Shown here: positions 1 through 11,375 of the stretch, piece by piece
How positions within the stretch are numbered: position 1 is the stretch's first letter
Layout of the letters: every line of letters starts with the position of its first letter
From: Pipra filicauda
Lineage: Eukaryota; Chordata; Aves; Passeriformes; Pipridae
Direction of reading: 5' to 3'
DNA length: 64,000 nt
Assembly (NCBI RefSeq): GCF_003945595.2
Contig: NW_024104362.1
Location: forward strand, 992,001-1,056,000
Notes under the pieces: model-generated
What the model saw: the letters and a program-made list of their open reading frames with translations, nothing else
Databases searched by the model: none
Told to the model about the DNA's origin: nothing
Program-made: the position numbers and the translations under genes

Positions 1-2542
1 AGCCAGCTATTTGATTAGGTTGACTTACTCCACAGTGAAGTCTAATAAAAAAAAAAGGTGTCAGAATTAAATCTATTGCTTTTATTACACACAGATATAG
101 ATTTACAGATGAATTAAAAATTCTTAATTTTTTACCATATCAGAAGCATTTTTGGATGGATCAATAGATTTAAAACTTGTGTATTAAGTTTTCTAAAAAA
201 AAACAGCAACAACATTTTTTTAAAATTAGAAGGAAATTCACTAGTAATATATAGATTCTTTGTATGTTTCTCTAACTTGCTTTTATATTTCCATATGGAC
301 AGGTAAAAACTTCTTAATAGAAAACTAAAAGAAACCTTGTCTATTCATTTGCTAATTCATGGAATGTCAAAACTTAAGTTCCTTGCTTCTCCTCGTCTCA
401 CGTTTTAGAATCACAGACTGGCTGAAAGGTTTTAACTGTTGTACATTTTTTTCTGAACGTAAGAAACTAGATTTTGTAGAAGTTTTTTAAGTTACTTGAA
501 CTTCAACCTTAGATTTTCTTTATATCTTAGTTTAAAACATCGTCTCGACAATAATGAACCATTCAAATGGGATTGGTTGTTTTTTCCGTGGAATAATTTC
601 CCACAGAAGGATACAGATATAAAAAAAAGCTGTCTGCACACAGATCACAAGTCTCCTTTCAAACACTGGGATCAGCAGCAACTAAGCTACCAAAGCAACT
701 GGGATCTGTACGTTTGTGTAATTTTGTCACACGTATGACACTGAGAAGACAGCTACTCAGACAAGTTAGTACAACAAAATTTTCTGCAAAACTGCTCATT
801 AATGCTAAGTAATACCTGCTTTGGGAGCAGATGACATTAAAGACACTCCAGGAAAAGTCAGTATGAGCCCTCTATAAAAAGTTTCACAGAAGCCAACCTT
901 CCTGAACAACAAATATCCCAGTAGCTGATATAAACAATTTCATTTATTAAATTGTTCATAAAGTTTTAAACAGGTGTAAAAACTTGTCCTCAACTACTGT
1001 CTGTTGACAGTTGCTATTTGAATCCACTAAATTTTGCACACCTTCTACTATTACAGGACATTTGAATACCACATTTCAATCTTTCTGATAGTTGCCAAAT
1101 TTCAAAACCACACCCCAACTTCACAGTAAAACTATTCATCCTCATTTGCTCATTTTCTTCCAACCTCCTCTGATACCAGCATTTTCAATTACCATCTGTT
1201 TTGTGGTCAGAGCACACATTTTTCAGGAGATATTCTTGAATTTATATACTGCTCCTGAATATTTTCCTTAAAGTGGAAAAGAAGTTTGGCAGAATAAAAA
1301 CAGTACCACCAGCAGAATATCTTCCTACCAAAACCTCCAAAAGAATCCATGACAGTGAGTTATTGCAGTTCTTTTAACCTTCAAAATCTGCATCTAAAAT
1401 TTGACTAAGAATTTAAATTTCTACTGGATGCTTTTTGAGGTCAGAGATTAAACTTCAAATACTTAGCATCCCATTCTTTCCACTGCTCCACATTCCCAAT
1501 TCCTTGTGCTATAACATCTTGCTAAGTAAGATTAAACTGTTCATACTAAGCTTAAATTGAACTCAGATTTCATTAAATAACTTAATAGAAACTAGTGTTC
1601 CCAATAAAGGTGCTCAAGATAAAACACCAAAGACAAAGAATCTCTGTCCTTCAAGTGATAAGCAATGATAGTATAAAAAATGTTTTAAAATAAGTGACAT
1701 TCACATAAATGCATAATCTCAAAAGGAATAAAGAGAATTTAAAACAACTTCTTATGAAAGATATTTTCAAGAACCAGACAACAAAGGGGAAAAACACAGT
1801 TAATTATTTGTAAGGCTGAGATCATGTTAATTTACTAGTAACCAGTTCCAACTGTTCTTCAAAACCAACAAAACACAGATTTAGATTCTGGAAACAATAT
1901 TAAAAAAAGTTTATCCATCTAAATGAGGAAAAACACACAAATCTTTCTACTCACTTGCCATTATCAAAGTGCTGTTGATAATGGTAGTAGGAAGAACAGA
2001 AAAGAAAAACATCATCATACTGTGTTAACTGATGACAGTCCAACAAAGAACAAACACAACATGATGGTAATGTAGGCTGCAATTTGAATAAGCTTTGTGT
2101 GTAAATATTGTTCTCTGGAGGAGAAGGAATAAGCTGTCCATGAGAACATTTACATATAAGAAAAATATTGATAAAATACATATATCTGTGTTCACCTAAC
2201 AGATACACTAAGCTTTGAAACAGAAATCTGAATAAAATAAGCTAAGTTTTACAGTTTCCTATTATGGATTTTTTTCTATTTTTAAGCAGGATAATATATA
2301 TCAGTGGTTGAAATCAACAAAATTAAGCAACATATATGCAGGAATTCACCATTATTATGTTATGTTCTACATTGCACAGCACTCACAACAAATATATTCA
2401 TCATATTTTCAACTAAAACATCTGAAGGATGATTTTCAAAATAAAATACCACTTATAAAATTAGATTTTTTTTTTAATAAAGCAAAGTAACATGAAAACA
2501 GTTAAGCTATAGAGAACCACATGACTGGAATTCATAACTTAC
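1..2542 (-). other. USP15 intron 6, partial
   Basis: AT-rich intronic sequence to the left of the exon 6 donor. No recognisable exon, LINE fragment or RNA gene was found. The short open frames here have no family resemblance. Confidence 0.8.
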
Positions 2543-2604
2543 TTAGGAGTTGAAGGACCTCTTGGCCATGTTCCATCCTCATTCTTCTGTTCTATCACCA
2601 GGAC
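2543..2604 (-). CDS. USP15: USP15 exon 6 (end of UBL1; last exon in window)
   Basis: This 62-base exon encodes VLVIEQKNEDGTWPRGPSTP and leaves two bases (AA) of a split codon. The acceptor is TGTGGTAG and the donor is CCTAA followed by GTAAGTTA. The split AA codon becomes Lys if joined to an exon starting with G (the alternative 29-residue exon 7 in mammals) or Asn if exon 7 is skipped, so the phase fits the known long and short USP15 isoforms. Neither exon 7 nor the catalytic exons occur in positions 1-2,542, so the gene continues off the left edge. Confidence 0.96.
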
Positions 2605-5112
2605 CTACCACAAAAGGAGTAAGAAGAAAACTGAAATAAAAATATCAGTAGATAGCTCTCTGTTCCATCTTTGTAATGGATTTGCTAGCATGTGATTGAG
2701 ACAGAAAAGACTTGCTATTTAAGTTACTATTCACTAACATTCAAGAATATTCCATTCAATTATACTGCCTCTTCCTCTCTCCACTTTTTTCCTCCACACT
2801 TTTTAATTTGTGCAACTTTGTGCAAGGCACTTAATATATCTATTCCTATACAAACCATGGATGAAATGGCAAGCCACTTATTCCTCAAAGAGGTCAGAAG
2901 ATGACCTGCAATGTTTAAACAGGACCTATGAATCTACAGAAATCACATGTCTATACAACAGCCCTGTTAAGGAAGGAATATTCCTGGAGAAATTTTGCCT
3001 CACACAGATCAATAGGAAAAAAAACCAAAACCACCCAAATAAAACTATTTTCTGCTTTGATAGCCTTAAAATAATATCTGTTTGGTTACTTCTGTATATT
3101 TTATAAAAGCATTTATCAAATATTACTTTTTCAATGGGACAGTAGGCTAACGAAATTAATTTAATTCAAGTTGTTATTGGTAAAAAACAGAGTAAGAACA
3201 CTCAGTCCCCAACACAGGCATCAGGTGCCATTTTAAACCCCTTTGGGTATTTGTGGTATCTGCCCTACGCCGGCAGATATGACACAGGACCTACAAGCAG
3301 CTCATGCCTTTCTGGATTGACAGCTGAGATAGCTAGACCATTTGAAATGGCAACTAGACTTCAGTATTTAAACTGAATCCAACTCCTGATTTCCAATTCA
3401 ACTAATTCTGCACAACTGTATACTGATGTTTCAACACACTAATTAACTGCCACGCTCTGCCTGTATGTGTCTACACAACGACATAAATTCCCATATGTAC
3501 TAATGCTCAAAACCTTATGTATAAGTCATTCTTATACATTCTTACACTTGAAGATGTAACCACATTTTCAGTCTGAATACAATAGGCCGTGACATTTAAA
3601 ACAAGCTTTCTATCCGGAAAAGAGCAGTCTGCCATCTTTGGTCACATAAGACAGATTCTTCCATACTTCCTTGACTGGCTCTCAAAGACTACTAAATAAA
3701 AGTAGATTTAGACTTAAAAGTTCAATGGAACCCATAAAGGCTTGCTTCAGATATCAACTGATAAATTCGAAACATTAATTTATTCAATCACATACACAGT
3801 AAAAAATAACTATTAGGTTAGACAGACTGTAATAGTCAGAATAACTATTATAAGATTGGGAAGCTCAGCAAGAAAAATAACAACCGTGTGTGTCAGCAAG
3901 TGCAACTGACCAAACACATATGGCCTACCATGACATTTAACATTTTCACAAACAATGGTTAAACTCTGCTTTAAACAATATTTGTTTCGCTCAAAGTACC
4001 GATGTCACCTAGAGATCTTTTCATGGCTTTATTAGACCATGCTTGCTTCATAGTTAATGTTTCACTGGGATAGAGCAATTTGCAAGTTCCATCTTTGATG
4101 CAAATCTTTTATGGGAGATGTGGGCTCTTCCAACAGGACCTCTACATCGTTAAAATTACCCGTGTGAGGGTTTAAGTGCATGCAGCATGAAGCTAAAGGG
4201 TACAATAGTTCAAGCAGTTATTTTGTTGCACTGATTACTTACCTTCCGTGACATAAAAGAAAACTGAAACATAGCATAAATACTGCCGGTAAGTAGGTTA
4301 GAGTCTAGTATTTCAAGGCAAAAGGAAATATTTTAATATAATTGCGCCTACAATTCCTTCCATCAAATTTCATCCATTCATATTTGCAGCATGACAGCAC
4401 GAACTACAGCTGTTGAAAAAACATTCAACTCTATCTGGAGAATAAAGAATCAATGTAATAGTATGATAAGTTATTCTATCGATCAAATTACTCAATCTGT
4501 TCACGTTTATATTTGTGTAGTTTAACACTCAGTATTTGTTCTTTATACGGATATGGAAAGGTAAAATTTCTTGTGAGAAATTCGCCTATAAAGTGATAAA
4601 ATAGTCTCATGTTAAAGCAGATTTACAAGCTCTTTTGCCTCTATCATTCTTATCTAAAATATTTTCATCTCTTCTTACTTTATTTCTGAAATCTGAACAG
4701 TGGAATTTGATTAGAAGACATTATTCTTTTAGAGTACCTAAAAAGTTCTTCAAATTTTGAGTTTCATTATAGGAACATATCCCACATCCTAGGAATAATT
4801 TTTTATTTCAGGTTTTACCAAAGTCATGTCAGTAATTTTGTAAAATTTGATAAATTTAAAATTTAAGTTTGAAAAGCAATTTTCAAATTTTAATTTTAAT
4901 TCACCAGGAGAGTTAAACTAATCTTTAATCCTGAAAATACACACAAATTCCACTTTTACTTCAGCAAATTTGCTTATAAAATCCTCTATCCCTAGTAAAA
5001 TCTATTAGGAGGCAATTTCATTTAAAAAGAAGTAAGAATTATTGGGTACAGCTACATTCTTATGAGCAAAAAAATAAATGTATATAAATCCACAAATAAT
5101 ATTTCACCGTAC
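2605..5112 (-). other. USP15 intron 5
   Basis: This intron of about 2.5 kb is AT-rich and unique-looking. I see nothing recognisable in it. Confidence 0.85.
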
Positions 5113-5258
5113 CTGTCCCTGGTATAAACCAGCATCCTGTATAGTACTGTCTGGTTTATTCAAAGGTTCAAAAGTATTACTCATGTATTTGTTCCACAAT
5201 CTGGTCTCTTTTTCACCTGGAATATTGAAGATTTTTCTTATCTCCTTTTCAATTGTAT
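5113..5258 (-). CDS. USP15: USP15 exon 5 (first ubiquitin-like domain)
   Basis: This 146-base exon encodes [20 protein letters not shown], then [18 protein letters not shown] and [11 protein letters not shown], the core of the ubiquitin-like domain of the DUSP-UBL module. The acceptor is TTACAAAACAG and the donor is GGACAG followed by GTACGGTG. The open frame runs on through both splice borders, but the residues outside them do not resemble USP15, so the borders mark the exon. Asn and Gly in FNIPGE replace what I recall as Ser and Asp in human. Exons 4 and 5 together are 273 bases, keeping the frame. Confidence 0.97.
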
Positions 5259-5475
5259 CTGTTTTGTAAGAGAGAGAACACAAGTTTAGCATTTCAATAC
5301 ACAAACAGTACAAGGCAAATAAAGCATCAGAATCCATTTCCTCATATTCAAAATATGAATGAAACTGTAGAAATTGTCATGTAACTGCATCATGTTGTAG
5401 GACACAGAGGAAGTTTTTAGTTTGCTTGCCTTTAAATTGGAAACAGTAGGAGCTTATTGCCTCCTGAATCTCTGT

Positions 5476-6334
5476 CACTAGTGGGGTTCCACAGGGCTCT
5501 ATTCTGGCCCCTGTGCTCTTCAACATCTTCATAAATTACTTGGATGCAGGACTGGAAGGGATACTAAGCAAGTCTGCAGATGATACAAAACTGGGAGGAG
5601 CTGTTGACTCCTTCAAAGGCAGGGAGGCCCTGCAGAGAGACCCTAACAAGTCAGAGGACTGGGCAATCACCAACCATTTGAAGTTCAACAAGGGAAAGTG
5701 CCGGATTCTTCACCTGGGATGAGGCAACCCTGGATGTTTGTACAGGCTGGGGAATGAGATGCTGGAAAGCAGTGCCATGGAAAGGGACCTGGGAGTCCTG
5801 GTCAATGGCAAGTTGAACATCAGTCAGCAGTGCCCTGGCAGCCAGGAGGGCCAACAGTGTGCTGGGGGGTATCAGACAAAGCCTCTAAAGTAGGGCAATG
5901 AAGATAGTGAAGGACGTTGAATGAAAGCTGTATGAGGAGCGGCTGAGGGCACTTGGTCTGTTCAGCCTGGAGAAGAGGAGACTGAGGGGAGACCTCACTG
6001 CAGTCTACAACTTCCTCGTGAGGGGAGAGGAGGGGCAGGCACTGATCTCTTCTCTGTGGTGACCAGTGACAGGACCTGACAGAATGGCCTGAAGTTGTCA
6101 GGGGAAGTTTACGTTGGATATTAGAAAGAGGTTCTCCAACCCTGAGGGTGGTTGGGCACTGGAACAGGCTCCCTGGGGAAGTGGTCATAACACCAAGCCT
6201 GACAGAGTTCAAGAAGTGCTTGGAAAATACTCTCAGGCACATGGTGTGACTCTTGGCAATGGTCCTCTGAGGGGCTAAGAGTTGGACTCTATGATCCTTG
6301 TGGATCCCTTCCAACTCAGCATGTGATTCTTAGT
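5476..6334 (+). mobile_element. CR1 LINE, 5'-truncated, with internal deletion
   Basis: This non-LTR retrotransposon fragment runs from the end of the reverse transcriptase to the 3' end. Translated pieces such as [29 protein letters not shown] and [12 protein letters not shown] match CR1 RT; the catalytic FADD appears here as SADD. The end near TCCAACTCAGCATGTGATTC resembles the CR1 3' terminus. Compared with the copy at 14.8-17.5 kb it lacks about 123 bases (positions 16,986-17,108 of that copy), joined at a shared AGC. It is antisense to USP15 and inactive. Confidence 0.93.
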
Positions 6335-7483
6335 AAAGCAAGAATAAGACAAATAAAGAAAAGTTGATAACAGATGACAGGAGCCACCTTAGCATCCATC
6401 TATTCATTCCTTAGAGTGTGCTAACAGAGGAGTGTGGGTAGGTAGCAAATTATAAGAAATGAGAGTGGTAGCAAAACCAGGTGCAGGGAGTGCAAGACAT
6501 TCTTTTCGTCTCCCTAAATCAAATCCTTTTCGGTTTCTGCTTTTCTACTACCCATATCCCAGTGCAATTAGCATGAACCACAACATACATGCATAAAGTT
6601 TAATATACTTGTTCACAGAAATTAATGACAACTCTGTAAAACTGAAGCACATAAATTTATTCTAAAAGGAAGATGAAAGAATTTACATCACTGAAAGATT
6701 TAATGTAAAAAGGTCTATCAGCTCCTACTCTACCTGACAGAAATACAACCAGTGTTACATAATTTTAAGGTACCATAACTGTTGTCTACAACTGAAATTC
6801 AAGAAGTTCTTAATTAAATCTATTCTCCTTACACAAAAGTAGAGTTTATAAAAGAGCTATTTTTTTAACTAATGTGTACAGTGCTACACTATAGCAATCT
6901 CACTTAACTGCTTTTTTTAATTGGTAGAGTCATAAAGCCCCATGGCAGCTACATCTCATAACAGCTGACACAGAAAACAAAGCAGGAGTCAAGAAATCTA
7001 CACTTTATTCCTGATGATCACTGAAAGCACAATTATAAAAACGGGCACTGTAAACTCTCTGAAAGACACACCTCTGAAGCCTAAGGATAAAACACTAATG
7101 TGTCAGCTCCCCTTGCTCCCTTCTTACGTGAAGCATAAAAAGTCAAATTGAGACTTTAAAATACCTTGCAAAAATCCAGCCATTGTCTTGTGAAATGTAT
7201 GACAACTGGCCAATATAATCTTTGTATATATTGTAGGCAAATGAATACAATTTCTTTCTATACTGGTTAACACATATTTCAGTCTGAAAGCAAATGTTAG
7301 ACTGGATCATCTGTTTTTGTAACAGAGGTGATATGTAGGCAAGATAGATGCTATCAACAAGGTAACAGATTTATTTGATTTGTTGACTTTCAAAAAGAAA
7401 AGTCACTGTCTGAATCAATTTTCAACCAGTGAATTCAAATAATTAAATGTGAATCTAAGAACTAATCTACTCATCAATCTTGT

Positions 7484-7499
7484 AAAAAAAAAAAAAAAA
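7484..7499. repeat. Poly(A) run, 16 bases
   Basis: A simple homopolymer in USP15 intron 4. No retrocopy or SINE body is recognisable immediately upstream. Confidence 0.95.
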
Positions 7500-7969
7500 G
7501 TAGAAAATCCAGATTTATCCATGGCTTTCACTAAAAGAATTTACAAAATATAATTTTTCATTCTTATTAAGGACAACTAATTATCTGAGCATTGCAGCTC
7601 ATATTTGTCGTAAGTACTAAGTTAACATTTATTATGTTAATTTTTAACATATTCCTGCCTCACTAACAGAACTGTTACGAGACAGGGAGCACTAGTCTTA
7701 TTGGACAACTACACATTATGTCCAAGACTCTGGGAAGCACATGTTCCACTTGACTATTATGACAATTTTGAGACTGTGAAAATAAGGTTCTTTTACATAG
7801 TTCCATAAACATAACCATTGCATACTTTATAATTCTTCCTCCTATCCCCAGCAAGTATTACTGGACTACAGGGTTATGATCTAAAGTAAAAGTGCCTGTT
7901 CCAGCTTAAATGAAAACATATCAAATAGATATGGTTTGAGGAATGTTGTGTATGGGGGTTCTCCTCTCC

Positions 7970-8125
7970 TAGAATCGCAGAATCATTGAGGTTGGAAAAG
8001 ACATTCAAGATCAAGTCCAACCTTGTGTCGAACATCAGTATATCAACTAAACCATAATACTAAGTGCTATGTCCAGTCACTTCTTTAACACTTCCAGAGA
8101 TGGTGACTCCACCAATTCCCTGGGG
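7970..8125 (-). mobile_element. CR1 LINE 3' fragment
   Basis: The plus strand reads AGAATCGCAGAATCATTGAG, then GTTGGAAAAGACATTCAAG, TCCAACC and later GGTGACTCCACCAATTCCCTGG. This is the reverse complement of a CR1 3' end and 3'UTR. The left edge is the element's 3' terminus; the right edge (5' truncation) is approximate. It is in the same sense as USP15. Confidence 0.85.
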
Positions 8126-9181
8126 AGTTGCAGTTATATACATCCAATGTATGAAATTATTAGTACTAGGATGATGTCTAAAAGAGACAGGAAGAACTGC
8201 CCTTTAAAGATGCCTCTCACTCCATCAGCTGCACACACACAATTTGAGATAGTTCAGTTTGAGAGTTAAAGGTTATGGATCCCATACAGGTTATATCCTA
8301 TATTCTTAAAAATTAGCTCATCTATAAAAACAGCTGCATGCTTTAAGTACTATTTTGAAAAACTCCCTGGAACAGTCTTGATAAGACACTGGAGAAGTTC
8401 AGTGGGCTCCAATACAAGTACACCCCGGCTCCTAAAGGCTAGTGCTATCACAAATACTGGCTAAAGAAAACCCTGAGACATTAAGTTAATGTTGAGATCA
8501 ATCTTTACTAGGAATTAGTAATCCCTCCCTCATAAAGAAGGAAAAGTCTAATCACTCATCCCAGAATAAACAGTCCTCAAGGATGGCAAGTTTTATATTC
8601 TTGTATTATGCAGCAGAATAAAGGGAAAGATGAATCAAAGCCATTTGCTAAGATCATTTGCTAGCAAAAGTCCATTAGGTGTGGAGCCACTGGTGTAATC
8701 TTCTGTGAAGTTTATCAGCTCAATTTTGGAATTATTTTATGGCATTGCAGATAAAACCTGACTCCTATTCACCTGTAACAGAGGCTAGTGTTTCTTACAT
8801 TTTGTGTTTTGTAAACCCCTTACATAGTAGCTGATGACTACTTTGTCCTATCATACTTTCCCATTAGTGACTCCTGAATGGATCACTAACTGATTTTCAC
8901 TCAGAAGTCCTGATGTTCTTTGGGATCAGCAACTCAGCTGAAATGCCGCCTGAACTCCATCTAGCTCATTTTCCTTCCTCATTTCCTCCCTCCCCCAAAA
9001 GAGTTAGACATCAATCAGCCTCAAAGGCAATATGCACTGTCTCCAAGGCAAGAGTCCTCAATTGTAGGAAATTCCCGAGAAGGTCCAAAGAACATGTCAG
9101 ATGTTCCTAGTACCATCCCAAGAGAATGACTGTCACTATTTGGTCTGCCCTTTGTAATTACTTTTTCCTACTTTGTACTTA

Positions 9182-9240
9182 TTTATTGACATAAACAGCT
9201 TAGTTTGGCTGTTTATTGACATAAACAGCTTAGTTTGCCT
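9182..9240. repeat. Tandem duplication, period 30, two copies
   Basis: The segment TTTATTGACATAAACAGCTT AGTTTG begins at 9,182 and again at 9,212, with the copies agreeing for 26 bases. It is a simple local duplication inside USP15 intron 4. Confidence 0.95.
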
Positions 9241-11248
9241 TCTATTTTAGTGGAAAAGCACAGGTATTCCAGGAATAACACATATGTGAAGACTCATAGG
9301 TATTATACTGTACTTAGCATATTCCTCTGCTTTTGTGAATTAAGGAAGGTCTTGTACTGATTTTTTTGAGGGCAGTAGATAATATAATCAATGATGGTGG
9401 CTAGAAAAATTAAAACTTCTTGAAAAGACCATAGTACCTTATGTCCACTCATTTCAGTGGGGCTGATACTGACTCTTTTGTACTACAAGTCTTCTGCAAC
9501 CATAATAAAAATACATCTCTTACTGGAATATACAAGGAAGGGTGAAAAGTAATCAAGATCCTGCAAGATCCCTCTTGCATATTATTTATTGATATAATGA
9601 GCATCTCTGCTGTGTATTTGATGAATTCCAGAACTGCCTTAAATATATATGAGGTAAGGAGAAGGGGGGGGGAAATAAATTACCATCTTACTAATGGACG
9701 ATACGAGGGATTATTTTTTCACTCTTAAAAAGTGGGTTTAATTTTTCTAGCTCTGCTTCTAAGGTACATTCCTTTGCATGTCCTGACTAGGATGGTCCTG
9801 CTTTGTGCTCTGCACAAGAAGCACAGCTTCAGCTTCAGAAAGGGCATGTTTTTTAAATGCTTCCAGGAGCATATCATCCACATCTCAGGAAAGCAAATAA
9901 GGCTAGTGTCTGGAAAGAGGTTGCCAGTGAGTTTGACCACTTCTCATTACCTTTCTGACAGTTTTCTCATAATTGTAATTCTCTCTTTGCCAAGAAAAAT
10001 GAATACATCTTCAAGTAAGTAATTCCAAAATGCCCTGCTTCTGATTAGAGAAAGAAAATATCAGAAATTCATCCATTACCTATAATTCCAAAGATACAAC
10101 TAAATTCAGTATAGCTGCAAAATAGCTTGCATTTGGTCCTAAGGGAAGGATAATGTTAGACTACTTTTTCCAAGTTTCTGGGTTTCCTTAGAGAACAATG
10201 AAGTACATCTTCCCACGTTAAACCAGATCTCAAGAAGGCCAATTAACATACGATACTTGTAGTCTTGTTTTGAGGAGAATTTTCACAATTTTAAGTATTT
10301 ATTCTAATACAAGTAGTGATTTCTTTTCTAACTTAAAGATTTAAATTTAACAAAGCAAAATGACTCAGTTTCTAAAGCAAGCAACCTGCAAAGAATTAAA
10401 GGGTAGTAAGTATAAGTCACTACCCATAATGTAAAAAGAAGCAAAACCTAAAAAAACCTACGTTGCTGCCAACAAATGTAAACAAAGTGATGGCTGGGCA
10501 TAAAGTACAATTTTAACTGCACAAATACAGATGATTGAAAGACTCTTATCTCAGATACACATGCACAAATACACCAAAAATTGAGTTTCTGTGATCAGCA
10601 ATATCTTTGCATATACTGTGATTATTTTCAAAGTCAAATATGTTATCAAAATATAGTTTCAAACAATGATAGAATGCTCAATGAGCAGTCAAAATAACTA
10701 CAAATAAAGGCAAGTTAAATATTTAAAGGTAAATTAAGGGTTTAACAGAAAACTCAATTACCGTAAAAGATTGTGCCTGGCCTACCACTTCACAACCCAA
10801 AGAATACTGCCTTTGTAGGTCACCCTTAGCCATTAATTTATGAATTACATTCGTTCTTGTGTTTTGTAATATACTCTTCTCTTCATATATATGGCTAAAA
10901 CATGTTGCTTAATGAAACACATGAAAATATACTTCCTACCCACCAAAAGCAAAGAAAAAAGTACTATGAAATCCAATAAACAATATCACACCGCTCACTT
11001 CCTGACAACTCAAACCTCTAAAGTTAATACAGATGCTTAGATAATAAAACACACAATTACATTCTTAAAATTGTATTAAACCACTCCAATATTCTAAATT
11101 GTTTAACTTTTAACTTTGACCCAAACAAAATTACTCCCATCCTTTTTAATGGTCGCAATACCCATCCATCATTTACCTAGAAATCTATTCAGAACTTGAC
11201 ACCACATATAAGTATCAACCACATATTTTTAAAAATAGTTGTGCGTAC

Positions 11249-11375
11249 CTATTGTATCAGCTTTACTAAATCTTCGTGTGACAACATTGTTCATATTTCC
11301 ATTTTCACAAAGTTTTAATTCTGTTAGATATACTTCTACTTTGCAGTGCTTTACAAACATACCCTGTTCAACGAC
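11249..11375 (-). CDS. USP15: USP15 exon 4 (DUSP to ubiquitin-like linker and start of UBL1)
   Basis: This 127-base exon encodes [20 protein letters not shown], then [20 protein letters not shown] and TI. It holds the link between the DUSP domain and the first ubiquitin-like domain; the KVEVYLTEL stretch is the first beta strand of that domain. The acceptor is CTGTTTTTCAG and the donor is ACAATAG followed by GTACGCAC. The exon leaves one base of an Asp codon that exon 5 completes. Confidence 0.97.

Larger units (their letters stand above)
5259..11248 (-). other. USP15 intron 4
   Basis: This 6.0 kb intron contains an antisense CR1 copy (about 5.48-6.33 kb), a short sense CR1 fragment (about 7.97-8.13 kb), a 16-base A run at 7,484-7,499 and a two-copy 30-base tandem repeat at 9,182. 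The rest is unique-looking AT-rich sequence. Confidence 0.85.

Noticed and set aside
1..2542. USP15 exon 7 or the catalytic Cys-box exon
   Set aside because: No minus-strand frame resembles the Ser/Asn-rich alternative exon or the GLSNLGNTCFMNS catalytic region.
5651..6314. Minus-strand frames of 67 and 164 codons
   Set aside because: They are the antisense of the CR1 copy and have no independent support.
9725..10022. Overlapping frames of 71 and 96 codons on opposite strands in USP15 intron 4
   Set aside because: No recognisable family, no splice context, and both strands are open over the same bases, so probably chance.
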